Assembly (NCBI GenBank): GCA_017629035.1
Contig: JAGBXX010000015.1
Span: 62,001 to 126,000 of the forward strand
DNA length: 64,000 nt
DNA from: Alistipes sp.
GTDB lineage: Bacteria; Bacteroidota; Bacteroidia; Bacteroidales; Rikenellaceae
Reading direction: 5' to 3'
Part shown: positions 29,099 to 38,196 of the stretch, piece after piece
How the letters are laid out: every line of letters starts with the position of its first letter
How positions within the stretch are numbered: position 1 is the first letter of the stretch
Notes under the pieces: model-generated
What the model was told of the DNA's origin: nothing
The model's database searches: none
Seen by the model: the letters and a program-made list of their open reading frames with translations, nothing else
Translations under genes and position numbers: made by a program

Positions 29099-29530
29099 AT
29101 GGGATACAAAGAGCAGAAACAGCGTCAGTTCGATGTTCGCTACCTGCAGATGGCACGTGTATGGGCCGAGAACTCATACTGCGTACGTCGCAAGGTGGGA
29201 GCATTGCTCGTGAAGGATAAGATGATTATCTCGGATGGCTACAACGGCACACCGGCTGGCTTCGAGAATATCTGCGAGGACGATATGGGCAAGACCAAGC
29301 CCTACGTGCTCCATGCCGAGGCTAACGCCATTACGAAGGTTGCCAAGAGCGCAAACAACTGCGATGGCTCGACACTCTATGTCACCGCCTCGCCATGTAT
29401 CGAGTGCGCCAAGCTGATCATTCAGGCAGGTATTCGACGTGTGGTATATGCCGATCCATACCGCTCTGACGACGGCATTCGCCTGCTGGAAAAGGTGGGC
29501 ATTGAGTGCGTACAGCTCGATGTAGAGTAA
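29099..29530 (+). CDS. dCMP deaminase family protein (ComEB-like)
   Basis: Zinc-dependent deamination of dCMP to dUMP for thymidylate synthesis. The 143 residues have the zinc site H72-A-E74 in VLHAEANAITK and C100-x2-C103 in SPCIECAKLI. Substrate-type blocks VRRKVGALLVKD and NGTPAGFENICED match deoxycytidylate deaminases. It follows secA by 12 bases and is probably in the same transcript, ending at a strong terminator. Confidence 0.93.
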   Translation: MGYKEQKQRQFDVRYLQMARVWAENSYCVRRKVGALLVKDKMIISDGYNGTPAGFENICEDDMGKTKPYVLHAEANAITKVAKSANNCDGSTLYVTASPCIECAKLIIQAGIRRVVYADPYRSDDGIRLLEKVGIECVQLDVE

Positions 29531-29533
29531 ATA

Positions 29534-29567
29534 AGTAAAGGCTACCCTCTGAAGGGTAGCCTTTACT
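29534..29567. terminator. Bidirectional terminator between dCMP deaminase and trmN6
   Basis: Perfect 14-bp stem AGTAAAGGCTACCC/GGGTAGCCTTTACT with a 6-base loop, between convergent genes. Confidence 0.85.
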
Positions 29568-29569
29568 AT

Positions 29570-30244
29570 TTATAGATAGAACTCTTCGGTAAGTTTTGTT
29601 GCCTGCTCCGAGCCCATGAGCATGGTGCTACAACGTGGCATGAGAGGCTTGGTAGTGAATATAAACTCCATCATTGTGCGTCGTGGCTCCTCGCCTGGTT
29701 TTGTCACGATGTCTATCTGTCGACTGAGCCACAGGTGCTCGAAGGCCTCACGGCGAAAGAGCATAGCAACATCGCTTGGAAGTATCACGCTCAGCCTACC
29801 CTCGCTCTCCAACAACTGCTCGGCAGCCTTGATGATCGTAGCAAACGGAAGCGACGAGGCGTGACGTGCCGCCGTGCGTGCCGCATTGGGCGAGTGAAGC
29901 GAGTCGACAAAATATGGGGGGTTAGAAACAATATGCGTAAACTTACGCTCCGAGGCAAAGTCCGAAATATCGCTACAAACAACACTCAGACGATTGGACC
30001 ATGGCGATTGCGCAAAGTTTTGCTCTGCCTGAATAGCGGCATCGTGATCTATGTCGAGCGCCACAATCTCAGCCTTAGGATTTCGCTGCGCAAGCATAAG
30101 CGCAATAAGACCGCTACCCGTGCCAAGGTCAAGGATACGACTATCATGCTCGACATCTGCCCAGGCACCGAGCAACACGCCATCAGTGCCCACCTTCATG
30201 GCACAGAGTTCGTCGGCGACCGAAAACTGCTTAAAACGAAACAT
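29570..30244 (-). CDS. trmN6: tRNA1(Val) (adenine37-N6)-methyltransferase, TrmN6/YfiC
   Basis: SAM-dependent methylation of the N6 of A37 in tRNA1(Val). The 224 residues show the SAM motif ILDLGTGSGLIALM (37-50), acidic VALDIDHDA near 61, and the N6-adenine signature NPPYF (108-112). The N-terminus FRFKQFSVADELCAMKVGTDGVLLGAW is characteristic of YfiC. It is the last gene of a six-gene minus-strand cluster and starts five bases after the TIGR02757 gene. The stop lies next to a strong bidirectional terminator. Confidence 0.9.
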   Translation of the reverse strand: MFRFKQFSVADELCAMKVGTDGVLLGAWADVEHDSRILDLGTGSGLIALMLAQRNPKAEIVALDIDHDAAIQAEQNFAQSPWSNRLSVVCSDISDFASERKFTHIVSNPPYFVDSLHSPNAARTAARHASSLPFATIIKAAEQLLESEGRLSVILPSDVAMLFRREAFEHLWLSRQIDIVTKPGEEPRRTMMEFIFTTKPLMPRCSTMLMGSEQATKLTEEFYL

Positions 30245-30249
30245 CTCAC

Positions 30250-31041
30250 TTAGAGTTTATCGCCCGAGATACCAAGACCAAAGAGCGAGTAGTCGTAGCG
30301 TGAAGGATCCTCAGGGCACATATCACGCAGCGTGGCAGTAATCTCCTCTACGGCCTTCCAGTCATCCTGCTTGCGGCTCAAAAGACCCATAGAGCGGCCT
30401 ATGCGGCCAGTATGGATATCGAGCGGAAGGTATAGTGCCGACATAGGTATGCCACTCCAGAGGCCGAAGTCCACTCCCCTATCATCACGGCGCACCATCC
30501 ATCTAAGATACATACACAAGCGCTTACAAGCAGCACCACGGTCAATCGACGAGAGGTGCTTCTCGCAGTGCGGATTATGCTCCACACTAAAGAACTCACG
30601 ACGGAAATCGGAGAGTACACGACGCAAGTCGCCACACTCGCTATATCGCTGCTCGAAGTATCCACCAACCGAGCCCCAGCCCTGAATAATATGGCGCAGG
30701 CAGAGGACAAAATCTCTGAAATCATCGCCATTGAACGTGCGGTGCACATAGCTACGTAGGCGAGCAAGATCGCCATCCGTGGCATTGCGCACAAAGTCCT
30801 CGGGCGAGTTGTCCATATATCGCATCATGCGGTGTGCGCTCGTAACAATAGCCTTGCGGTTTCCCCAAGCGATTGTCGAGGCCATGAAGCCCGCAATCTC
30901 ACGATCCACACGACCCTCGAACGAGTGTGGCACACTGATAGGGTCTGGCTCGATGAAGCTGGTATTATTGTATCTGTCGTGGAGCGACTCGAGCAGGTCA
31001 CGAAGCTCCTCACGTGAGAGGTCGCTATTTAATAGATCCAT
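30250..31041 (-). CDS. TIGR02757 (DUF2400) family protein
   Basis: Unknown function. The 263 residues resemble TIGR02757, a family found in Bacteroidota and spirochaetes: FIEPDPISVPHSFEGRVDREIAGFMAS, AWGNRKAI, HRTFNGDDFRDFVLCLRHI and KRLCMYLRWMVRRDDRGVDFGLW. The last block resembles the helix-hairpin style of DNA glycosylase-like folds (HhH-GPD), as does LPLDIHTGRIGRSMGLL with its Asp, so a nucleic-acid role is possible; this is inference. The start overlaps the end of the ABC transporter gene by 17 bases. Confidence 0.82.
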   Translation of the reverse strand: MDLLNSDLSREELRDLLESLHDRYNNTSFIEPDPISVPHSFEGRVDREIAGFMASTIAWGNRKAIVTSAHRMMRYMDNSPEDFVRNATDGDLARLRSYVHRTFNGDDFRDFVLCLRHIIQGWGSVGGYFEQRYSECGDLRRVLSDFRREFFSVEHNPHCEKHLSSIDRGAACKRLCMYLRWMVRRDDRGVDFGLWSGIPMSALYLPLDIHTGRIGRSMGLLSRKQDDWKAVEEITATLRDMCPEDPSRYDYSLFGLGISGDKL

Positions 31042-31675
31042 CGCTCATAACAATCTTACGGTCCGACATCTGGGCAAGTGCCTCGTCGTGAGTAACAATG
31101 ACAAAGGTCTGATTTGTGCGCTCACGCAGATCAAAAAAGAGGCGCTGTATATCGTCACGTGTTGCCGTGTCGAGGTTTCCTGTAGGCTCGTCGGCAAGGA
31201 CTACCGAGGGGCGATTAGCCAAAGCACGGGCGATAGCCACCCTCTGCTGCTCGCCACCCGAGAGTGCCGAGGGGCGATGCTCCGCACGGTGCGACATCGA
31301 CACAAGCTGCAACAGCTCGTCGGCACGGCACTCGGCATCACGGCGCGAAAGGCCCGCAATGAGCATAGGCATCATAACATTCTCACGTGCCGAGAACTCC
31401 TCGAGCAGGTGGTGGAACTGAAAGACAAAGCCCACGTGCTTATTACGAAACTCCGAGAGTGCGCCATCGTTCATACCCTCGAGCGATATACCGTCGATGG
31501 TAACACTGCCGCTATCGGCATCCATGAGCGTGCCGATGATCTGCAACAGAGTGCTCTTACCAGCACCCGACGCACCAACAATCGATACAATCTCGCCACG
31601 AGCAACCTCGAGCGAGACGCCATGCAACACCTCTAAGTTGCCAAAGCGCTTGACAATATTTTCTACCTTAATCAT
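31025..31675 (-). CDS. ABC transporter ATP-binding protein, LolD-like
   Basis: Cytoplasmic ATPase of an ABC transporter of the LolD/MacB type, which power lipoprotein release or efflux. From ATG 31675 the product has 216 residues; an upstream in-frame ATG at 31711 would run into folP and was not chosen. Walker A GASGAGKS (34-41), Q-loop [13 protein letters not shown], signature [16 protein letters not shown], Walker [13 protein letters not shown] and switch His in IVTHD. The partner membrane subunit (LolC/E-like) is not next to it. It begins one base after the folP stop. Confidence 0.88.
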   Translation of the reverse strand: MIKVENIVKRFGNLEVLHGVSLEVARGEIVSIVGASGAGKSTLLQIIGTLMDADSGSVTIDGISLEGMNDGALSEFRNKHVGFVFQFHHLLEEFSARENVMMPMLIAGLSRRDAECRADELLQLVSMSHRAEHRPSALSGGEQQRVAIARALANRPSVVLADEPTGNLDTATRDDIQRLFFDLRERTNQTFVIVTHDEALAQMSDRKIVMSDGSIK

Positions 31676-31676
31676 G

Positions 31677-32510
31677 CTACGGCCTGTTATAGTGGTTATA
31701 GAGGTCGACAATCTGGCGTGTGGGGGCTACGTCGTGGACACGAATGATCTTTGCTCCGCCACGCAACGCCTCCCAGGCAAAGGCCAGAGAGCCTGGAAGT
31801 GACTCCTCGGGACCAACGCCGAGAGGTCGATATATCATTGATTTGCGAGATACGCCAACAAGAAGCTCAAAGCCAAGCTCCGCAAGCGGCTCGAGATGTG
31901 TCAGCAGCTCGTAGTTCTGCTCCGGACTCTTGGCAAAGCCAATGCCGGGGTCAAGAATTATATTCTTAGGATCGATACCCGCCAAGATAAGTGCCTCGGT
32001 GCGGGTCTTGAAATAGTCAACAACCTCCTGAACAACACCTCTCTCATAGTGTGTCATAGATTGCATTGTTGTGGGATTACCACGCATGTGCATGGCGACA
32101 TAAAGAAGATTGCGCTCGGCAACAACTCTGAGCATATCGCTATCGAGCTCGCCTGCCGAGATATCGTTGACGATAAACTCTCCAAACTCGGCATAGGCTC
32201 TGCGCACAATCTCCGAGCGGAAGGTATCGATCGACACCACAACACCCTGCTCCGCATCTCGCACAGCCTCGAGGCCCATGCGCACCCTGCGCCACTCCTC
32301 CTCGAGCGACACCTCATCGGCACCAGGGCGTGACGAGTAGCCACCAAGGTCGAGTATCGTAGCACCCTGGCTGATGGCAGACTCCACACTACCACGCACA
32401 TCCTCGATTGTGAGGTTGCGACTTGAGGCGAAAAACGAATCGGGCGTGAGGTTGATAATGGCCATGACCTGCGCCTCGGAGAGCCTAAGACTCCTTGTGG
32501 CGAGCATCAT
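31677..32510 (-). CDS. folP: Dihydropteroate synthase
   Basis: Joins 6-hydroxymethyl-dihydropterin pyrophosphate and p-aminobenzoate to dihydropteroate in folate synthesis; target of sulfonamides. The 277 residues show the family blocks AIINLTPDSFF near 17, ILDLGGYSSRPGA near 53, VSIDTFRSEIV, NDISAG, the MHMRGNPTTMQ loop, LDPGIGFAK near 187 and VGVSRKSMIYR near 220. The gene overlaps the end of coaE by 26 bases and is followed after one base by the ABC ATPase, so the cluster is tightly coupled. Confidence 0.96.
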   Translation of the reverse strand: MMLATRSLRLSEAQVMAIINLTPDSFFASSRNLTIEDVRGSVESAISQGATILDLGGYSSRPGADEVSLEEEWRRVRMGLEAVRDAEQGVVVSIDTFRSEIVRRAYAEFGEFIVNDISAGELDSDMLRVVAERNLLYVAMHMRGNPTTMQSMTHYERGVVQEVVDYFKTRTEALILAGIDPKNIILDPGIGFAKSPEQNYELLTHLEPLAELGFELLVGVSRKSMIYRPLGVGPEESLPGSLAFAWEALRGGAKIIRVHDVAPTRQIVDLYNHYNRP

Positions 32511-33084
32511 AGCTTAGACGGCGGTGCAACTGCTCGACATCGTCCTCCAACTCGTCGAGCTCGATATTCACAACGGCATACTTCGAACGTGCGCAGCGCT
32601 CATCGTCGCTGAGCTGGTTGCGCATACGCTCCTCAACCTGCTCCCGAGTAACGCCATCACGCAGCATAGTGCGCTCAATACGCAACTCATCGGGAGCCAT
32701 AACGGCAACAGCAACATCGACCTTAGAGTCAAAACCCGACTCAAACAATATAGCCGACTCAAGGACCACATACAAACCCTCCTCAGCCTCGGCCCACGCC
32801 TCAAAATCCTCCAACACACGGGGGTGAACAATGGCGTTGAGTGCCTCGAGCTCCTCCTTGTTGCCAAAGACACGTGAGGCAAGATAGCCACGATTGAGCT
32901 CACCACCCTCGAAGCACTCCTCACCGAAACGCTCGGTGAGCTGCTCTCTGAGTTGTGGGTCTGAAGCCATAAGCTCCTTGGCACGCTGGTCGCTGTTGTA
33001 GACTGCAACACCACGCTCACGAAGCATGTCGCAGACAACGCTCTTGCCCGAGCCAATACCACCAGTTACTCCAACCTTATACAT
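32485..33084 (-). CDS. coaE: Dephospho-CoA kinase
   Basis: Last step of coenzyme A synthesis, ATP-dependent phosphorylation of dephospho-CoA. The 199 residues start with the P-loop VGVTGGIGSGKSVVCDML (4-21), then D in YNSDQRAKELM, the HPRVLEDFEAW block near 88, and VLESAILFESGFD near 107. Length is normal. It follows the YbbR-like gene by 27 bases and overlaps folP. Confidence 0.95.
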   Translation of the reverse strand: MYKVGVTGGIGSGKSVVCDMLRERGVAVYNSDQRAKELMASDPQLREQLTERFGEECFEGGELNRGYLASRVFGNKEELEALNAIVHPRVLEDFEAWAEAEEGLYVVLESAILFESGFDSKVDVAVAVMAPDELRIERTMLRDGVTREQVEERMRNQLSDDERCARSKYAVVNIELDELEDDVEQLHRRLSYDARHKES

Positions 33085-33111
33085 ACCTTATATATTATAA
33101 GTGAATACTCT

Positions 33112-33531
33112 TTACTCGCACATGAGTTTATAGCGAATTGGGGGCACAGCACCTACCGACACCACCTCCACGCCTGAAAGACGTGACGAGATAGCCTGCT
33201 GCAGTGAGGTAGTAGCAATATGGTGCATAGGTGTACCATCCTCGGCAAGACTCTCCATATCGAACGTGAGCTCGGTCGAGGGAATCTCGTAGACATCGCG
33301 ATCCGTGAAGAGTGTGTAGACTATAAGATTAGTGCCCTTGCCACGAATGGTGCAGTCAACATCGATATGCTCATCGTCGACAATAACCTCGATAGGATAC
33401 TCCGTGGTATAGACCTCACCAAGCTTGGTGATATACCACAAAATAAAGGCTGCCACCAACATCGTAACATAGACGGGCGAGATATAGCTGAGTAGCTTTT
33501 TGAATAGATCTACAATTTTACGCATAGTCAT
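33112..33531 (-). CDS. Small membrane-anchored YbbR-like protein
   Basis: The 139 residues have one clear membrane helix near 16-38 (ISPVYVTMLVAAFILWYITKL) and a beta-rich extracytoplasmic part of about 95 residues. Position next to coaE and secDF and the anchor-plus-beta layout recall the YbbR/CdaR-like proteins found at this locus in other Bacteroidota; sequence alone is weak evidence. It is the first gene of the coaE-folP-lolD-TIGR02757-trmN6 cluster and has its own promoter, which overlaps the secDF terminator. Confidence 0.6.
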   Translation of the reverse strand: MTMRKIVDLFKKLLSYISPVYVTMLVAAFILWYITKLGEVYTTEYPIEVIVDDEHIDVDCTIRGKGTNLIVYTLFTDRDVYEIPSTELTFDMESLAEDGTPMHHIATTSLQQAISSRLSGVEVVSVGAVPPIRYKLMCE

Positions 33532-33548
33532 TTATTAATAACACAATG

Positions 33549-33578
33549 CAAAGTTAAAAAAATAAGTCGCAACCTCAA
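33549..33578 (-). promoter_or_regulatory. Promoter of the YbbR-like/coaE operon
   Basis: Minus strand TTG (33578-33576), 19-base spacer, TAACTTTG (33556-33549). The spacer contains the 3' arm and T-tract of the preceding secDF terminator. Confidence 0.7.
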
Positions 33579-33589
33579 AAGATTGCGAC
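33566..33589 (-). terminator. Terminator of secDF overlapping the next promoter
   Basis: Stem GTCGCAA/TTGCGAC (33566-33572 with 33583-33589), followed on the minus strand by TTATTTTTTT. Confidence 0.75.
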
Positions 33590-33631
33590 CTATTTTATTA
33601 GCTTTTAGTGCTAAATTTCAGCCTACATAGC

Positions 33632-36553
33632 CTACTCTGTGAGCTTTGAAGCCTTCTTGCGCTGAAGATCGTAAGCGATAGGCGTAGCGATAAATACTGA
33701 AGAGTAAGTACCGATAACAACACCAAGGATCAAAGCGAAGACGAAACCACGGATTGTCTCACCACCGAAGATGAAGATAGACAAGAGTGTTACAAGAGTA
33801 GTACCTGATGTATTGATTGTACGTGACAATGTAGCACAGATAGCCGAGTCGATGTTAGACTTCATATCGCGCTTTGGATAGAGACCAATGTACTCACGGA
33901 TACGGTCGAAGATAACCACTGTATCGTTGATAGAGTAACCGATGATAGTCAAAATCGCAGCGATGAATGCCTGGTTAACCTCGAGGTTGAAAGGCATAAC
34001 AGCGTAGAGCATTGAGAACAAACCGATAACCAACAAAGCGTTGTGTGCAAGGGCTGCAGTAGCACCCAAAGCCCACTGCCAACGGCGGAAACGGATTGCG
34101 ATATAAAGACCGATAGCGATGAGTGAGAAGACAACTGCGAGGATTGAGTTAGCAGTCATCTCGCCAGAGATTGCGCTACCCACCTGCTCAGATGATGTGA
34201 TACCCTTACCGTTATCTGGGTTGATGAATGTCTCACGGTCGATAGTCTCAGTGTAGAGATCCTTCGAAGCCTCGTAGATGAAGTTTGCTACGATGTAGTT
34301 AGCGTCGATATCCTCGTTACCAGCAGCAACACGTGCCTCAGCGATCATAGCCTCGGTAGGCTCGAACTGAGTGATGATACGTACCTGATCCTCACCACCG
34401 AACTGCTTAACCTCGAATGAAGTGTTTGCAGCATCCTTCAAAGCTGAGAACTGAGCGTCGAGGTTAGCACGGAGCTGATCCTCGTTAGCTGTCTGGTCGA
34501 ACTTAACAACGTATGTACGACCACCAGTGAAGTCGATACCCTTGTTAAGACCAAGTGTTACGAACGAGATAACTGAAAGAACAAGGAGAGTACCAGAAAC
34601 GATGTACGATACCTTGCGCTTAGAGATAAAGCTGAACTTAACGTTCTGCAAGAAGTTCTCAGAGAACTTAGTAGAGAACGAGATTGAACCCTTGCGTGCT
34701 GCACGAGCCTCGATAAGCACACGTGTGATGAAGATCGAGCAGAACAACGATGTGATGATACCAGCAACCAAAGTTGTTGCGAAGCCCTTAACAGGACCTG
34801 TACCGAAGAAGAAGAGTACAACACCAGTGATGATTGTAGTAAGGTTACCGTCGATGATAGCTGAGTAAGCATTCTTGAAACCATCCTCGATAGCCAACGA
34901 AAGACCCTTACCTGCACGAAGCTCCTCCTTGATACGCTCGAAGATGATAACGTTAGCATCTACGGCCATACCCATAGTAAGAACGATACCTGCGATACCT
35001 GGGAGTGTCAATACTGCACCGAATGATACGAGAACACCCATGAGCAACAATACGTTGAACAACAACGCAATGTTAGCCATCATACCTGCACCCTTATAGA
35101 AGAATGCCATGTAAACCAACACGAGCAAGAATGCCAATGCGAACGATACAAGACCGTCGTTGATAGCCTTAGCACCGAGTGATGGACCTACAACCTCAGA
35201 GTAGATGATTGTTGCAGGTGCTGGAGCCTTACCTGAGTTAAGAACGCTTGCAAGATCCTCAGCCTCCTGAACATTGAAACCACCAGTGATTGATGATGAA
35301 CCACCATCGATACGGCCGTGTGATACTGGAGCAGAGTATACATAGCCATCCAATACGATAGCAATCTGCTTCTCAGTGTTACGCTCTGTGATGTCAGCCC
35401 ACTTGATAGATGTCTCAGAATCCATTGTCATAGATACCTCGAAACCACCATTCTGACCACCCTGAGCACGTGAGTTAGTGATACCTGTACCATCCAATAC
35501 TGGAGCAGCAACACCGTTCAAACCACGCAAAGCGTAGAGCATGAATGCACCGTTAGAGCTATCGTTAACGCTCTTGTTTGACCATGCAAACTGGAGGTCT
35601 GATGGGAACAAAGCCTTAACAGCTGGCAAACGGAAGTACTCTGAGAGAGTCTGGAGATTCTCCTTCTGAGCAGCACCAACCTGTGGAGCGTAAGCCATAG
35701 ATGAGTGAGTCTGGCCGTCAGCACCTACGAAGTCAAATGAGATGCTAAGGAGGTTACGTGGCAACTTAGCCTCAACCTCGTCCTCAGCAACACCGTTCAA
35801 AAGAAGATAGTCACGAACTGCCTCGTTGAGCTCCTCGCTGTAGAGTACAGATGTAACCTCGCTGATATCCTCGTTAGAGTAAACCTCCCAGAACTCGAGG
35901 TTAGCTGTAGAAGCCAAAAGCTTGCTTACACGCTCTGGCTCCTTAACACCTGGAAGCTCAACAGAGATACGGTTAGTACCTGTTACGAGCTGGATGTTAG
36001 GCTGAGTTACACCAAGAAGGTCGATACGGTTCTGCAACACGTTGAAAGCAGCACCTACTGAACCATCGATAAGGTTCTTGAGGTCTGTAGCCAAGACTGT
36101 AACGTCAGTCACGTTGAAGATCTTCTTGAGATCCTCCTCGTTGCTTGCTGCGATGAATGCGTCAACAGCTGCTGAAGCACCCTCAACCTTTGAAGCCTCG
36201 AACAAAGCGTTGTCCATACGAGCGTTGAGCTCAGCGTCGGTGCGAACTACACCCTTGCTGTCAGCGTTAGCACGGATAACATCCTCTGCCTTGATCTCGA
36301 GCATAACGTTCATACCGCCCTTGAGGTCAAGACCGAGGTTAAGCTCACGATTCTTACAATCCTCGTAAGTGTACTTAACGATACCGAGGTTGTAAACAAC
36401 ATCATCCCACTTCTCATCGAGATAAGCCTGTGGGTTCTCCTGCTTCGCAGCATCTGCCTCCACCTTGCGTGTTACGAAGGTGAATGAGAGCTGGAAGACG
36501 CATGCAAACGCCAAGAGCGCTGCAAGCCACTTAATAATACCTTTACTCTGCAT
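33632..36553 (-). CDS. secDF: Protein translocase SecDF fusion
   Basis: Membrane proton-driven partner of the Sec translocon that pulls exported proteins on the outer face. Start at ATG 36553 gives 973 residues beginning QSKGIIKWLAALLAFACVFQL (first membrane helix); upstream ATGs up to 36703 would add a Cys-rich stretch in the promoter region. SecD half: LGLDLKGGMNVML motif, periplasmic P1 domain, then FYKGAGMMANIALLFNVLLLMG and TLPGIAGIVLTMGMAVDANVIIFERI (D and N of the proton path). SecF half: GIDFTGGRTYVV, then NQAFIAAILTIIGYSINDTVVIFDRIRE and the last helices. The SecD-SecF fusion in one chain is the usual Bacteroidota form. Confidence 0.97.
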   Translation of the reverse strand: MQSKGIIKWLAALLAFACVFQLSFTFVTRKVEADAAKQENPQAYLDEKWDDVVYNLGIVKYTYEDCKNRELNLGLDLKGGMNVMLEIKAEDVIRANADSKGVVRTDAELNARMDNALFEASKVEGASAAVDAFIAASNEEDLKKIFNVTDVTVLATDLKNLIDGSVGAAFNVLQNRIDLLGVTQPNIQLVTGTNRISVELPGVKEPERVSKLLASTANLEFWEVYSNEDISEVTSVLYSEELNEAVRDYLLLNGVAEDEVEAKLPRNLLSISFDFVGADGQTHSSMAYAPQVGAAQKENLQTLSEYFRLPAVKALFPSDLQFAWSNKSVNDSSNGAFMLYALRGLNGVAAPVLDGTGITNSRAQGGQNGGFEVSMTMDSETSIKWADITERNTEKQIAIVLDGYVYSAPVSHGRIDGGSSSITGGFNVQEAEDLASVLNSGKAPAPATIIYSEVVGPSLGAKAINDGLVSFALAFLLVLVYMAFFYKGAGMMANIALLFNVLLLMGVLVSFGAVLTLPGIAGIVLTMGMAVDANVIIFERIKEELRAGKGLSLAIEDGFKNAYSAIIDGNLTTIITGVVLFFFGTGPVKGFATTLVAGIITSLFCSIFITRVLIEARAARKGSISFSTKFSENFLQNVKFSFISKRKVSYIVSGTLLVLSVISFVTLGLNKGIDFTGGRTYVVKFDQTANEDQLRANLDAQFSALKDAANTSFEVKQFGGEDQVRIITQFEPTEAMIAEARVAAGNEDIDANYIVANFIYEASKDLYTETIDRETFINPDNGKGITSSEQVGSAISGEMTANSILAVVFSLIAIGLYIAIRFRRWQWALGATAALAHNALLVIGLFSMLYAVMPFNLEVNQAFIAAILTIIGYSINDTVVIFDRIREYIGLYPKRDMKSNIDSAICATLSRTINTSGTTLVTLLSIFIFGGETIRGFVFALILGVVIGTYSSVFIATPIAYDLQRKKASKLTE

Positions 36554-36650
36554 TGTTAAAAAGTTTTGAATTATTTGTTTTTTTGTTCTTTCAATGCTCC
36601 GCGCAACGCAAACGCTTAAAACCCACGTACACATTCGCGCGTTAATCGTG

Positions 36651-36680
36651 CAAAGATAGAAAAAAAATCGCAATCCACAA
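36651..36680 (-). promoter_or_regulatory. Promoter of secDF
   Basis: Minus strand TTG (36680-36678), 19-base spacer, TATCTTTG (36658-36651). It lies within and just after the terminator hairpin of the fucosidase gene and leaves a leader of roughly 95 bases that contains CGCGC/GCGCG complementarity. Confidence 0.7.
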
Positions 36681-36694
36681 CCGTGGACTGCGAT
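36667..36694 (-). terminator. Terminator of the fucosidase gene overlapping the secDF promoter
   Basis: Imperfect 12-bp stem ATCGCAaTCCAC/GTGGAcTGCGAT with loop AACC, followed on the minus strand by eight T. Confidence 0.8.
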
Positions 36695-36735
36695 AATTTT
36701 CAATAGTTTTCTATCTTTTTGCCAATAATTTCGAG

Positions 36736-38043
36736 CTATTTCTTAGCCGTGCGCAACTCAACGATGTAATCTGTGCAATCGCTAACCTTGCCAACCTCGA
36801 GAAGTACGCCGCCAGCAACATTCTTAAATTTCACCGCCTGGCCATTAGCAAAGAGCTTGGCAGATGTCACCTTGCACTCGAGAGGCATGTAGAGAACATC
36901 CTGGTCGAGCTCGAAGATATGAACATATAGTTTGTCACCCTTACGTGTTGTGCAACCCCACTCCTGCTGCTTTACATCGCCAGCCTCGGTAGCATAGACA
37001 GTCTCGCCATTTACTGCGAGCCACTCGCCCATCTCCTTCATGCGCTCAACAGCAACTGCTGGGAGCTCGCCATTAGGCTGAGGGCCAACATTGAGAAGCA
37101 GGTTGGCACCCTTGCCCGCTGCGCTCACGAGGTAGCGGATAAGTGTCTTTGCAGACTTGTACTCCTGGTCAGACACCTTGTAGCCCCACATGCCATTCAT
37201 TGTCTGGCATGTCTCGAGAGGGAGCTTGCTAATCTCCTGACCCGAAAGACCATGGGTATTCTCACCTGGGAGGTCACGCTCAAAGATCTGAACATCCTCG
37301 CCCTCAAAAGGTGTAACATGGTGGTTATTAGCAACAAGGCACGATGGCTGAAGCTTATGAATCATGGCATACTGCTCGTCAAAGCGCCAGTCGAATGGAG
37401 TAGCATCCTCCTCGTGATCCCACCAGCCATCAAACCAGATACAGCGGATAGGGCCATAGTTCGTGAGAAGCTCGGTAATCTGCTGATTCATGAAGTTGAA
37501 GTAGTTATCGTAGCTTGTCTTTGATCTATCACGACCCTTCACCCAGAAGCCTGTGCGACCCTGTGGATAGTCATCACGTGACCAGTCGGCATGCGAGTAG
37601 TAGAAGTGGAGGGCAATACCCTGCTTCTGACACTCCTCGGCGAGCTCCTTGAGCACATCACGCTTGAAAGGTGTTGCATCGACGATGTTGAAGTCCGAAG
37701 CCTCGGTGTCCCACATCGAGAAGCTATCGTGGTGGCGCGATGTGATGCAGATATACTTTGCACCCGAAGCCTTGATTGCCGATACCCACTCCTCGGCATT
37801 GAAGCGGTGAGGATAGAATCCATCGGCAGCCTTAGCATACTCGTCACGGTCGAGGCCCGCATTCTGCAAGTACCACTCGCCCTGAGCAAACATGCTGTAG
37901 ATACCCCAGTGGATGAAGATGCCAAAACGATCCTCGGCAAACTCCTTACGGCTCTTAAGATTCTCAGCCGTTGGCTGGTAACCCTGGGCCGATACGCTCA
38001 CAAGCGCCATTAGCGACAAAAGTGTTAGAACAATTCGTTTCAT
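36736..38043 (-). CDS. Secreted GH29 alpha-L-fucosidase
   Basis: Releases L-fucose from glycans, retaining mechanism. The 435 residues start with a signal peptide (KRIVLTLLSLMALVSVSA). GH29 landmarks: FGIFIHWGIYS near 40-50, YICITSRHHDSFSMWDT near 97-113, HFYYSHADWS, and the nucleophile D205 in CIWFDGWWDHEE. ANLLLNVGPQPNGELP near 315-330 and a C-terminal beta domain follow. At 435 residues it is a compact two-domain form. Together with GH84 at 2.8 kb it points to use of host mucin-type or N-linked sugars; no transport genes are adjacent. Exact linkage preference cannot be read. Confidence 0.94.
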   Translation of the reverse strand: MKRIVLTLLSLMALVSVSAQGYQPTAENLKSRKEFAEDRFGIFIHWGIYSMFAQGEWYLQNAGLDRDEYAKAADGFYPHRFNAEEWVSAIKASGAKYICITSRHHDSFSMWDTEASDFNIVDATPFKRDVLKELAEECQKQGIALHFYYSHADWSRDDYPQGRTGFWVKGRDRSKTSYDNYFNFMNQQITELLTNYGPIRCIWFDGWWDHEEDATPFDWRFDEQYAMIHKLQPSCLVANNHHVTPFEGEDVQIFERDLPGENTHGLSGQEISKLPLETCQTMNGMWGYKVSDQEYKSAKTLIRYLVSAAGKGANLLLNVGPQPNGELPAVAVERMKEMGEWLAVNGETVYATEAGDVKQQEWGCTTRKGDKLYVHIFELDQDVLYMPLECKVTSAKLFANGQAVKFKNVAGGVLLEVGKVSDCTDYIVELRTAKK

Positions 38044-38133
38044 AGGTTATTAGTAGGTTAGTTTTATTCTCTTGGTCGTTGCTACAATCTTGCGACACGG
38101 ACAAACCCCTATCACAAAGACGCAGCATAAGTT

Positions 38134-38190
38134 TGCGTATTTCCCCATTCGGGGCAACGAGCCAGACGACGTAGATGGCCCATTATCACG
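38134..38190 (-). repeat. Intergenic hairpin repeat, copy 1 (after lepA)
   Basis: About 57 bases just after the lepA stop are close to a segment after pepT (62553-62610): both share CATTCGGGGCAA, GACG.AGATG and a TTAT.ACG end, with roughly four of five bases alike by eye. The partner arm is poorly kept in this copy (38085-38130). Confidence 0.6.
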
Positions 38191-38196
38191 ATAAAA

